Shown: one piece after another, positions 1-4,875 of the stretch | How the letters are laid out: each line of letters opens with the position of its first letter | How positions within the stretch are numbered: position 1 is the stretch's first letter | Source of the DNA: a virus | Virus record (IMG/VR): IMGVR_UViG_3300037325_000114 | Coordinates: 1-21,321 of that record | Length of the DNA stretch: 21,321 nucleotides | Strand: one strand, 5' to 3' | Translations under genes and position numbers: made by a program | The notes under the pieces: generated by a model | The model's database searches: none | What the model was told of the DNA's origin: nothing | The model's input: only the letters and a program-made list of their open reading frames with translations

Positions 1-317
1 ACATAAAATCTTCGAACTTCTCCAACCGCTAACGCTCTACGAATCTGCTCTGCTTCATCGTGAGCTTGACACAGCATCAAAGTCATTGAGTAATCACTCT
101 TGGGACTAAGCCATTTCTGACCAGCGCTCCAAACTTGATCCCAAAGACCTATCCCATCTTTTCCAAGTGGGGGCGGTGTCGGTATCGTGCTTGCACTAGG
201 TAAGCCTTCGCCTACATCTGGTGCATCTGGTAATGGTCGCTTTCCTGGGTTGCCAAGCATGCGCTTAACTTCCGTTGGTTTCGGCGGCCTACCATTAGGT
301 CTACCTGTTGCCACCAT
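1..317 (-). CDS. Phage terminase small subunit, P27 family (3' end cut by window edge)
   Basis: I translated this by hand from the ATG at 317 to the window edge: 105 codons with no stop. The N-terminus contains GRPPKPTEVKRMLGNPGKRP, the basic Gly/Pro-rich opening typical of P27-family small terminases, followed by a Pro-rich linker and a helical region with a Trp-rich segment (LWDQVWSAGQKW). Small terminases bind phage DNA at the packaging site and load the large subunit. The start is supported by AGGAG eight bases upstream. An HNH nuclease lies just upstream on the same strand, the usual arrangement in cos-type actinophages and HK97-like phages. The large terminase is expected beyond the left edge. 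Confidence 0.9.
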   Translation of the reverse strand, partial: MVATGRPNGRPPKPTEVKRMLGNPGKRPLPDAPDVGEGLPSASTIPTPPPLGKDGIGLWDQVWSAGQKWLSPKSDYSMTLMLCQAHDEAEQIRRALAVGEVRRFY

Positions 318-390
318 GCGGTGATCTCCTTTTGACCCTGCGGTCTGCCATGCGGCTCTCTGCCTATCGGCAAAGTGTAAATCTGAATAA

Positions 391-402
391 GGGGTATACC
401 CC
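391..402. repeat. Perfect 12-base palindrome GGGGTATACCCC upstream of the small terminase gene
   Basis: The site reads identically on both strands and lies 74 bases upstream of the terminase start. It may be a binding site for a dimeric protein such as terminase or a regulator. No function can be assigned directly. Confidence 0.55.
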
Positions 403-484
403 CCTGTGGGTTTCGCGTATGCCTATACTAGCTACTCGCCGCCGAGGAACGCAGCGGGGGGAGGGGGGGACTACTCCCTACCCC

Positions 485-527
485 TACTACATCTAGGTAT
501 AAATACATACTTTGATACTACATCTAG
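485..527. repeat. Direct repeat pair TACTACATCTAG
   Basis: Identical 12-mers lie at 485-496 and 516-527, 31 bases apart (about three helical turns). They sit in an AT-rich stretch between the HNH and small terminase genes. The spacing would suit two proteins bound on the same face of the helix, which is inference. Confidence 0.55.
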
Positions 528-544
528 TAATAGGTGTTTTGGGG

Positions 545-922
545 TCACTTAGGGGGCTTCCAGTAGGGATTTGGTGGTGTTCCTTTATTTGGCTTAAGTT
601 TAGCTTCATGTCCCTCAGCGCTACTCTTGTATTTGTGGCAGTATGGCGGCACTTTATCGTGAACTGGTCGAAGGTTGTCTAAGCTGTGATCATCCCCAGC
701 TATGACGTGATCTACTCCATCTGCTCCTGCTTGGTTGCATAGGTGACAAATAGCTTTATGAGTGCTTAGGACTATCCTGCGCCTAGTAGCCCAGTCGGTG
801 GGTAGTCTTGCTGCCCTACCCGACCCCTTCCACGGGGGGGGCTGATGTTTTTCACACTTACCCCGATAGCTTGCAAGAACTAGGCATCCCGTTTGAGCGC
901 AAGGTGTAGGTGCTAGCGCCAT
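545..922 (-). CDS. HNH endonuclease beside terminase
   Basis: This 125-aa protein has an N-terminal zinc-ribbon-like set (C8, C13, C23, H26) and then an HNH fold. The visible parts are C59-HL-C62, the D71-H72 pair that starts the catalytic motif, N83 in LDNLRPVH, and C95-HKYKS at the end, which fits the C-HxxKT-type closing motif of phage HNH enzymes. In HK97-like phages such a nuclease works with terminase to cut cos DNA during packaging, and its position just before the small terminase gene fits that role. No Shine-Dalgarno sequence precedes the ATG (upstream is CACGAATT). A CATAGT hexamer at 931-936 could be a -10 box for a leaderless transcript. Confidence 0.88.
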   Translation of the reverse strand: MALAPTPCAQTGCLVLASYRGKCEKHQPPPWKGSGRAARLPTDWATRRRIVLSTHKAICHLCNQAGADGVDHVIAGDDHSLDNLRPVHDKVPPYCHKYKSSAEGHEAKLKPNKGTPPNPYWKPPK

Positions 923-1073
923 AATTCGTGACTATGGCTGGTATTGGCACTAAGCGTAACCCACCACCGCCCCTCAACGCTTGCCACCTGATACAAGCGG
1001 AGACTACTTAGTGCATGCACAACCTTAGTAAAGGGGTTTTGTAGCACCAGAACGAACTTTTGGAGCGATTTAT
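923..1073. other. Non-coding stretch with nested inverted repeats (947-1020)
   Basis: No gene is visible in these 151 bases. GCACTAAG (947-954) pairs perfectly with CTTAGTGC (1007-1014). Inside it CGCTTG (978-983) pairs with CAAGCG (994-999), and the perfect palindrome GTGCATGCAC (1011-1020) adjoins the outer arm. An alternative pairing, ACGCTT on the minus strand with AAGCGT, shares one inner arm, so two mutually exclusive folds are possible. There is no following U-run, so it does not look like an intrinsic terminator. Possible roles are a leader RNA for the HNH gene, a processing site at the end of the early operon, or part of the packaging site. Confidence 0.55.
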
Positions 1074-1325
1074 TTAGAATGGTGGCTCCTGATCAGGTAA
1101 AAACTCAGGAATACTGTCCATAATCTGCTCTACTGTTACCCCTAGATCCTTCAAGAAGGCTTGTCCAGCGCAATTATCGGTCATTATGACCCCAAAGAGC
1201 AGGTGAACGGTAGTAACAGGCGAGTTTTGCAGCATCGCATACTCTATACCACTCTGAATAGCCTTAGTAGTCGATAATCCGACTGGCACCATGTCGAAGT
1301 TATAGCCCTCTGGCGATTCTTCCAA
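1074..1325 (-). CDS. Small protein resembling one repeat of the Clp N-terminal domain
   Basis: Residues 20-76 of this 83-aa protein resemble one half of the Clp-N (ClpA/ClpC N-terminal) domain. They contain AIQSGIEYAMLQNSPVTTVH, then LLFGVI, then AFLKDLGVTVEQI, matching the ClpC pattern of a helix with A-x3-A, the T(E)HLLLGLI core and a downstream L-x-x-LGV-x-x-x-x-I. Full Clp-N domains have two such four-helix repeats; here there is only one and no AAA+ domain. In hosts this domain docks adaptors and substrates of the ClpCP protease, so a free half-domain could act as a decoy, adaptor or inhibitor; that is inference. The start is TTG, with AAGGG nine bases upstream, overlapping the previous gene by 26 bases. 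It ends the small-gene operon. Confidence 0.7.
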   Translation of the reverse strand: MEESPEGYNFDMVPVGLSTTKAIQSGIEYAMLQNSPVTTVHLLFGVIMTDNCAGQAFLKDLGVTVEQIMDSIPEFLPDQEPPF

Positions 1326-1629
1326 GAGATTTTACCCTTCTGTGGGGAGCTTTTAGATCACTTTTGGCGATCTCTCGAAGGTGTATTTCGCCTAATAGCT
1401 CTTGAAAGGCTTTTCTAGCGTCTGTAGTTAGTGACCCTTGTAGATACATCCCAGCAAGCAGCAACTTTGATCCTGATCCGCTCAGCGACCCCATAATCTT
1501 CTCTAAAGCGACTAAAGAAGTAGTTATTTGCGATGTATCACGCGTTAGATCGTGCTTTTCCGCTAACAAAGCGGTGCGCGAAGGTGGGTTTAGCTCTAGG
1601 TTTGTCCAAAACTCAGCTGCTGTTCTCAT
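1300..1629 (-). CDS. Hypothetical 109-aa protein
   Basis: I do not recognise this protein. It is mostly helical and hydrophilic in appearance, with a central Gly/Ser patch (MGSLSGSGSK) and a basic C-terminus rich in Lys and Arg (HRRVKSLGRIARGL). Its start overlaps the upstream stop in an ATGA arrangement at 1626-1629, and its end overlaps the Clp-N-like gene. Translation is therefore probably coupled along the operon, and there is no strong Shine-Dalgarno sequence of its own. The basic tail might bind nucleic acid, but nothing specific supports that. Confidence 0.65.
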   Translation of the reverse strand: MRTAAEFWTNLELNPPSRTALLAEKHDLTRDTSQITTSLVALEKIMGSLSGSGSKLLLAGMYLQGSLTTDARKAFQELLGEIHLREIAKSDLKAPHRRVKSLGRIARGL

Positions 1630-1841
1630 GTTCGTTCGTTGACGATCTCTATGATCGCCCTAACAACAGGAGCAACACACTTACTAGGGTTACATCCGTC
1701 GAAACAGACTTCGGGATCGCATTGACCCATAGATACCAACAGGGCAACTGCTCTTTGATGCTCGATACGCCGACCCTGCTCAATCCCACTATTGAAAGCA
1801 TTGATGGAACTCTTGGCGATTATGTCTTGTAAGTCACTCAT
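1626..1841 (-). CDS. Hypothetical 71-aa protein with a four-cysteine cluster
   Basis: The start is placed at the ATG at 1841, because GGAG lies six bases upstream and the ATGA overlap with the preceding stop is exact. A longer TTG start at 1853 lacks such support. The protein has an N-terminal helix with the pattern FNSGIEQGRRIEHQR, then C-x4-C-x3-C-x4-C (CDPEVCFDGCNPSKC), spacing that could bind a metal or form disulphides, then a short hydrophobic helix. The helix pattern resembles that of two other small proteins in this window (3602-3796 and 9109-9435). Function unknown. Confidence 0.7.
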   Translation of the reverse strand: MSDLQDIIAKSSINAFNSGIEQGRRIEHQRAVALLVSMGQCDPEVCFDGCNPSKCVAPVVRAIIEIVNERT

Positions 1842-2140
1842 TTTAGTCTCCAAATAATTGCGTTTCTGCCGCTGGGGAGCTTTTCCCTAGCTCCTGAATC
1901 TATTACCTTGCCACTCTGCACTAGCTCTGAGCGCCTTGATCGTATGCCACTCTCGCTAGCCCATAAAACTTGCCTATTTACCGACTTATAGAAGGTTTCA
2001 ATAAGCTCTACATCTGTCATTGGCTTAGCTAGAAGGTGGAGTATTACCTTGTGGGTATCCGTGACCCCCCTAACACTTGCAGCAGCTTGATGGGATGTCT
2101 CTGGGTCGGTGTTTCTAGCTACTGGTTTAGGCGCAATCAT
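1838..2140 (-). CDS. Winged-helix / helix-turn-helix protein
   Basis: This 100-aa protein follows a pattern common in actinophage accessory regions. It opens with a DPETSHQAA motif, has a helical segment around HKVILHLLAKPMTDVELI, and then a SGIRSRRSELVQSGKV recognition-helix-like stretch leading into a wing that ends GRNAIIW. This layout fits a small winged-helix DNA-binding protein, possibly a regulator of the early operon. The start ATG at 2140 has GGAG six bases upstream. It overlaps its upstream neighbour by 14 bases and the downstream gene by ATGA. Confidence 0.75.
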   Translation of the reverse strand: MIAPKPVARNTDPETSHQAAASVRGVTDTHKVILHLLAKPMTDVELIETFYKSVNRQVLWASESGIRSRRSELVQSGKVIDSGAREKLPSGRNAIIWRLK

Positions 2141-2363
2141 CTGCTACTCCGATCTCTGGGCTATCAAGGGTGACTTGAACCGACTCATCGAGTGCGATCC
2201 AGATTTCTAGCCCTTCTATTTGGATCTCGAGAAGGTCGGGATTACCGTTCCAATGCCGCCTAACCGCGCAGATTTGACCATAAAGCGTTAGATCTCTAAA
2301 CCCAAGACCTCTGCTTTTGTAAATCCATACATCTTTGCCTATGTTGATCTCGCTATTCTGCAT
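2127..2363 (-). CDS. Hypothetical 78-aa beta-rich protein
   Basis: I chose the ATG at 2363 because GAGGAG precedes it by seven bases. A longer ATG at 2378 would place that Shine-Dalgarno inside the gene. The protein alternates hydrophobic and polar residues (DVWIYKSRG, LLEIQIEGLEIWIAL), which suggests a small beta-barrel or sandwich, and it has an acidic C-terminus. It is not recognised. It overlaps the preceding gene by 11 bases and sits in the middle of the small-gene operon. Confidence 0.68.
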   Translation of the reverse strand: MQNSEINIGKDVWIYKSRGLGFRDLTLYGQICAVRRHWNGNPDLLEIQIEGLEIWIALDESVQVTLDSPEIGVADDCA

Positions 2364-2565
2364 CTTTTTGCTCCTCATTCGATTTGTCTAGCTCCATTAC
2401 CCACCACATTGCTTTAGTTTGAGCATCTTCTACTCCTAAAGCTCCGTAGCTTGTCATTATGTCGATCTCCACCCACTTATCTGGGTAGATCTCTCGCTCT
2501 AAGTTAAAGGTTGCTTCTTGGTTCCAAGTGACCCTAAACTCATTGTCTCGATAGACCTCAATCAT
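2353..2565 (-). CDS. Hypothetical 70-aa protein
   Basis: The ATG at 2565 is preferred (MIEVYRDNEFRVTW onward). The longer reading from 2616 adds Cys- and Lys-rich residues that look like read-through of the neighbouring frame. A GAGGGG lies about ten bases upstream. The protein has a short beta-like opening, then an acidic helix that contains TKAMWWVMELD and ends in a charged tail. Not recognised. It overlaps the gene before it by eight bases and the gene after it by 11. Confidence 0.65.
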   Translation of the reverse strand: MIEVYRDNEFRVTWNQEATFNLEREIYPDKWVEIDIMTSYGALGVEDAQTKAMWWVMELDKSNEEQKDAE

Positions 2566-2860
2566 CTGCAATCTGCCCCTCTGCTTCCAGCAGCGCTTCG
2601 ATGTAGCTTGACACATCTTGGGGGTTGCTTGACCAGCTGATTAGAGCCAAGCCCATCTGATAAGCGCTTTCGTAGTCGATCTCGAACAATGGGTTGTTTA
2701 GCTTTTCGCCTATTTCCTCAGTTGTCCACCCGATTAGATCTAAGAACTCTAAGAATGGTCTGCCCGACTTGTAATCGTAATTCGTCGACCAGTTATAGAG
2801 ATCCCTGACCGTTTCGCCACATAGTGGTGGGTTGTCTAACAGCGTTTCTATGCTACTCAT
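2558..2860 (-). CDS. Hypothetical acidic 100-aa protein
   Basis: The protein is acidic and helical with many aromatic residues (DLYNWSTNYDYKSGRPFLEF) and an acidic C-terminus (EAEGQIADD). Its ATG overlaps the previous stop in ATGA, and the Shine-Dalgarno GGGAGAG is one of four nearly identical leaders in the window. It is not recognised. Small acidic phage proteins are often inhibitors of host enzymes or DNA mimics, but nothing specific shows that here. Confidence 0.7.
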   Translation of the reverse strand: MSSIETLLDNPPLCGETVRDLYNWSTNYDYKSGRPFLEFLDLIGWTTEEIGEKLNNPLFEIDYESAYQMGLALISWSSNPQDVSSYIEALLEAEGQIADD

Positions 2861-3030
2861 CGTTTCTCTCCCTTTTCCTTTAGTGTTACATACGCCAAGG
2901 AGCTAAGCAGTATCAATACCGCCGCCCAGTTGGCTTTAGTTGTGTCGATCTCCTGCGCCATACCTACTAGCGTTATGTAGCCAGCTACATTAGCTGCTGC
3001 GATAATCGGCTTTCTCAGTTTGTTTCTCAT
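2857..3030 (-). CDS. Small two-helix membrane protein (57 aa)
   Basis: I translated this by hand: MRNKLRKPIIAAANVAGYIT, a short polar turn containing AQEIDTTKANW, then AAVLILLSSLAYVTL and a charged tail. It has two hydrophobic segments (about residues 9-24 and 36-50) with basic residues before the first, fitting a small inner-membrane hairpin protein with both ends inside. The start overlaps the preceding stop and the stop overlaps the next start, both by ATGA. Its function is unknown. A second holin is unlikely given its early-operon position; superinfection exclusion or a membrane anchor for neighbours is possible. Confidence 0.7.
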   Translation of the reverse strand: MRNKLRKPIIAAANVAGYITLVGMAQEIDTTKANWAAVLILLSSLAYVTLKEKGEKR

Positions 3031-3185
3031 TTGCTAGTTGCCTCTACCGAATCGATAGCGGTGCGTAGCTTTTTGATCTCGTTAGCCGCTTCGGTTATGT
3101 AGCGCTTTCGGAGCTTCATCCTGTTAGCGTATCGGTAAGCTGCTTCCGCTGTCTCTAACTCTGCTCTTAGTCTCTCAATTTTCAT
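3027..3185 (-). CDS. Small coiled-coil protein (52 aa), first gene of the left operon
   Basis: I translated this by hand: MKIERLRAELETAEAAYRYA, then a highly charged helix through RKRYITEAANEIKKLRTAI to a stop. Heptad-like Leu/Ala/Ile spacing suggests one continuous coiled coil. The Shine-Dalgarno AAAGGGAGAG lies just upstream of the ATG. A good promoter (3211-3240) lies about 26 bases before the start, so this is the first gene of a nine-gene overlapping operon running to 1074. Not recognised. Confidence 0.7.
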   Translation of the reverse strand: MKIERLRAELETAEAAYRYANRMKLRKRYITEAANEIKKLRTAIDSVEATSK

Positions 3186-3210
3186 TTCTCTCCCTTTCTT
3201 TGTTATCTAA

Positions 3211-3240
3211 AGAATACCGAATGCAGATCGCTAGTGCCAA
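3211..3240 (-). promoter_or_regulatory. Sigma-70-type promoter for the left operon
   Basis: On the minus strand TTGGCA (3240-3235, five of six against TTGACA) is separated by 18 bases from TATTCT (3216-3211, four of six against TATAAT). The ATG of the first operon gene follows 26 bases after the -10 box, with TTTAGATAA and then AAAGGGAGAG between. The promoter before the 64-aa gene at 3602-3796 has a similar TTTAGATAA just after its -10 box, which supports both. Confidence 0.55.
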
Positions 3241-3322
3241 GTGCTTAGCTATCGTTACTCATCTGTTACAAAGCAGTGCAAAAGGTAGCTTGGAGAGGGT
3301 GAAAAAGGTAGTGCTTACAATC

Positions 3323-3379
3323 GTTTAGCCCTCTAAACAATCGCAAAGGGTTTGATAACACTTGTAACCAATCGGTTAC
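3323..3379. repeat. Two inverted repeats with 6-base arms and 4-base spacers (operator candidates)
   Basis: The first is GTTTAG-CCCT-CTAAAC (3323-3338) and the second is GTAACC-AATC-GGTTAC (3364-3379). Both are perfect in the arms. Three copies of AATCG lie around them (3319, 3339 and 3370). The geometry suits dimeric helix-turn-helix regulators, and the encoded winged-helix protein (1838-2140) is a possible partner. Assignment is inference. Confidence 0.5.
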
Positions 3380-3414
3380 TATGGCGTTTGTGTCGTAAAA
3401 GTTACATTCCACTA

Positions 3415-3465
3415 TTGTGGAGTCTTGTGCATTTTTGTGGATGCTGGCTTTTATGTTTTTGTGGA
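3415..3465. repeat. Three TTGTGGA copies (minus strand TCCACAA), weakly DnaA-box-like
   Basis: TTGTGGA occurs at 3415-3421, 3435-3441 and 3459-3465. The last two are part of identical 11-mers TTTTTGTGGAT (3432-3442, 3456-3466). On the minus strand the two better copies read CAATCCACA and GCATCCACA, each two mismatches from the DnaA box TTATCCACA. That is suggestive but not strong. Confidence 0.4.
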
Positions 3466-3560
3466 TTGTCAGGAAACTACCGCTTTCGGTATAGTTCTGA
3501 CATAAGTGGTGATTAGGTGCAAAGTATGCGTGACAAATCGGCGTTTAGTGTGACATTTTG

Positions 3561-3608
3561 CTGACCGTGTTTTCTTAGTCAAAATCCCTGACCATGTTTT
3601 CTTAGTCA
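3561..3608. repeat. Tandem 21-base repeats with TGAC/GTCA ends, 27-base period
   Basis: The copies at 3561-3581 and 3588-3608 differ at one base (G or A at the seventh position). Each contains, on the minus strand, TGAC-N12-GTCA, so each copy is also an imperfect palindrome. The second copy overlaps the stop codon of the 64-aa gene at 3602. Additional TGAC motifs lie nearby at about 3498, 3531 and 3551. Likely a pair of protein-binding sites. Confidence 0.6.
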
Positions 3609-3796
3609 TCTTGTCCCTCTCTGATTGTGTCCTCCAGCTCTTGAGCAGTATAAGGGTATTCCAACGCCTCGATTATGGTTCGCTTAGCTTCTTTAGCCCG
3701 AAACACTTTAATAATTCGCTCACGCTCTGCTTCAATGCCAGCATCACGTCCTTTAGTCCAAAGTATTTTGCCGCTCATGTCTTTCATGTCTATCAT
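3602..3796 (-). CDS. Hypothetical charged 64-aa protein
   Basis: The protein is helical and strongly charged, with TKGRDAGIEAERERIIKVF near its middle and an acidic tail ending EGQDD. The G-x3-G-x-E-x-ER-x-RI pattern resembles the N-terminal helix of the 71-aa protein at 1626-1841. Start codons at 3796, 3787 and 3778 are all possible; 3796 is used, with a weak AGAAAGAAG upstream. It has its own promoter candidate, and an upstream terminator separates it from the 100-aa gene before it, so it looks like a single-gene unit. Function unknown. Confidence 0.6.
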   Translation of the reverse strand: MIDMKDMSGKILWTKGRDAGIEAERERIIKVFRAKEAKRTIIEALEYPYTAQELEDTIREGQDD

Positions 3797-3828
3797 TTGG
3801 CTTCTTTCTCTTTTTGGCTTATCTAAAA

Positions 3829-3860
3829 ATTATAGCTTTCTATTTGTTCGGATCTATCAA
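3829..3860 (-). promoter_or_regulatory. Promoter candidate with perfect TATAAT
   Basis: On the minus strand TATAAT lies at 3834-3829. TTGATA (3860-3855) is the nearest -35-like hexamer, but the 20-base spacer is long. The -10 box is followed by TTTTTAGATAA, similar to the sequence after the left-operon -10 box. It lies 32 bases before the 64-aa gene and just after a strong terminator. Confidence 0.5.
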
Positions 3861-3940
3861 GCGTGTTGCGGTGCTATCCAGAGCACTCTGAAAGCCCCAC
3901 CAGCAGGATTCTATGCGTCTGGGGTGTAACTACACGGGGC

Positions 3941-3970
3941 AAAAGAAAACCCCATCTCTCGACGGGGCTT
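3941..3970 (-). terminator. Intrinsic terminator after the 100-aa gene
   Basis: On the minus strand AAGCCCCGTC pairs with GATGGGGTTT around a GAGA tetraloop: seven strong pairs including one G-U, extendable to ten. TTTTCTTTT follows directly. It begins ten bases past the stop at 3980 and would end that transcript. Confidence 0.8.
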
Positions 3971-3979
3971 CTTTCGGGT

Positions 3980-4282
3980 TTACACTCGCCAGAGTATGAA
4001 CCCTCTTTCGGTATAGTAGCTGTCTTTCAGGACCGCTGGGCTATACCTGTTTTCGATCAGCTTGGCTCTGCGGTTATCTATCGCGCCATTTATCTTAGCC
4101 GTCTCTTGCTCAGTAGCCTCAAACTCTGCTACTAGTGCTGGGATAGCCTCGAACTCTTTCCTAAGCGCTGTTCTCCAAATCGATCTCCTGATCTCATCTC
4201 GATTTTTCCTGATGGGATCTTTGTCTTTCTCTAGATCCATAATCTCAGCGAATAAGCCTTGAGCTATTTTTAGACTAATCAT
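3980..4282 (-). CDS. Hypothetical coiled-coil 100-aa protein
   Basis: The N-terminal two-thirds is charged and helical (EIMDLEKDKDPIRKNRDEIR, then LVAEFEATEQETAKI), likely coiled coil, and a Tyr/Trp-rich C-terminus ends RGFILWRV. The start ATG has GGGAGAG five bases upstream. It stands alone: 158 bases separate it from the RusA gene and a terminator follows it. The leader has two overlapping inverted repeats. Not recognised; it may be an independently regulated accessory gene. Confidence 0.68.
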   Translation of the reverse strand: MISLKIAQGLFAEIMDLEKDKDPIRKNRDEIRRSIWRTALRKEFEAIPALVAEFEATEQETAKINGAIDNRRAKLIENRYSPAVLKDSYYTERGFILWRV

Positions 4283-4310
4283 TTGTCTCTCCCTATTTAG
4301 TTACCAAGTG

Positions 4311-4345
4311 CTAACGAGATCTCTCGCTTGCGTTAGTAGACTATC
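4311..4345 (-). promoter_or_regulatory. Leader with overlapping inverted repeats and a -10-like GATAGTCT
   Basis: CTAACG (4311-4316) pairs with CGTTAG (4331-4336), and CGAGA-TC-TCTCG (4315-4326) is a second inverted repeat overlapping one arm of the first, so the two folds compete. GATAGTCT (4345-4338, minus strand) resembles TATAGTCT at 11665-11658 before the 86-aa gene. There is no convincing -35 box, so the promoter is tentative. Confidence 0.35.
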
Positions 4346-4440
4346 AAAGGCGTTTTCTACAGAAAGTTTTTTGGCTTTTAGCGTCTCCACACCCTAGTAA
4401 CTGTGGCACGACTCGCCCGAAATAATGGTCCATTAGGTGA

Positions 4441-4875
4441 CTAATTTAGGTGGTTCGGGGATCTAACGCTTTCGATGATCACATGAGCGCCAGTTATGCC
4501 ATCTGTTGTCCAGACCTTTTGCGGATGTGCTCTAACGATCAAGGAATCGTCACGCCATACATTTGCGATTGTTAGAGCATCATAAATTCCGCGCTCAAGT
4601 TTGTCTAAATCTGGTGGGACAATCGGGTAATCGCTCTTGTTGCTTTTGGGCTTAGGAAGTATAAAGCGCACCCAGATCTCGACGGCTTCATCAAAATAGA
4701 TCTCGCCCGTTTCTTCTAAGCGCTTCTGCGCGGCTTTGATTACCGCTTCACGCCAAGGCTTTAGGTTCTTGCTTGCTTCGATAAGAACCCCGTTGCCCAC
4801 ATGACGCTTAGAGCCTTGTGGGGCAGGGAGTCCGACAACGAACATAGTCCAACTTTTAGAAAGGTGCGTCACCAT
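4441..4875 (-). CDS. rusA: RusA-like Holliday junction resolvase
   Basis: RusA-family enzymes cut four-way DNA junctions, resolving recombination and packaging intermediates. The family signature is visible: residues 88-94 PDLDKLE carry the paired acidic residues D89 and D91 with K92, followed by D99 (YDALT) and DD at 109-110 (VWRDDSLIV). The start is uncertain. The ATG at 4875 overlaps the SSB gene by 20 bases without a Shine-Dalgarno. The ATG at 4845 gives MFVVGLPAPQGSKR, close to the usual RusA opening, and avoids the overlap. The family is usually about 120-140 aa; both starts fit. It closes the recombination/replication block after SSB. Confidence 0.88.
   Translation of the reverse strand: MVTHLSKSWTMFVVGLPAPQGSKRHVGNGVLIEASKNLKPWREAVIKAAQKRLEETGEIYFDEAVEIWVRFILPKPKSNKSDYPIVPPDLDKLERGIYDALTIANVWRDDSLIVRAHPQKVWTTDGITGAHVIIESVRSPNHLN

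Larger units (their letters stand above)
318..544. other. Non-coding GC-skewed stretch between HNH and terminase genes; cos candidate
   Basis: This 227-base stretch has no gene I accept. It holds a perfect 12-base palindrome GGGGTATACCCC (391-402), a long G-rich run (about 453-470), a 12-base direct repeat TACTACATCTAG (485-496 and 516-527), and an AT-rich segment with TATAAAT-like sequence at about 498-505. In many phages with an HNH-terminase gene pair the cohesive-end site lies immediately upstream of the small terminase gene. The position and structure therefore make this a cos or terminase-binding candidate. It could also hold the late promoter. No cut site can be read from sequence alone. 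Confidence 0.4.
3186..3601. other. 416-base non-coding control region
   Basis: This is the longest gene-free stretch in the window. Besides the promoter near its left end it holds two inverted repeats with six-base arms and four-base spacers (3323-3338, 3364-3379), a three-copy TTGTGGA motif (3415-3465), repeated TGTCAC on the minus strand, and two 21-base near-identical repeats (3561-3581, 3588-3608), each bounded by TGAC and GTCA. The sequence is AT-rich for this genome. It most likely controls the left operon and might also be a replication origin or partition-like site. No protein-coding potential was seen on either strand. Confidence 0.65.

Noticed and set aside
450-475. G-run as an assembly or sequencing artefact
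   Set aside because: It lies in non-coding DNA between well-formed genes and breaks no frame, so there is no evidence of error; kept as a possible cos feature.
308-496. Plus-strand 62-aa frame over the terminase upstream region
   Set aside because: It would start at a TTG within the terminase gene, has no family resemblance, and crosses the palindrome and G-run; it would be the only plus-strand gene.
1533-1832. Plus-strand 99-aa frame
   Set aside because: It runs antisense to two overlapping minus-strand genes that have good starts and ATGA junctions; composition is that of a reverse-strand shadow.
3860-3940. Possible tRNA or tmRNA end (plus-strand GCCCCACCA with nearby inverted repeats)
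   Set aside because: The CCACCA-like end tempted, but no D-arm, anticodon arm or T-loop consensus could be fitted on either strand. The inverted repeats do not form a cloverleaf.
3675-4135. Overlapping plus-strand frames of 84-90 aa
   Set aside because: They run across a terminator, a promoter and two minus-strand genes, with no ribosome-binding sites or recognisable protein content.
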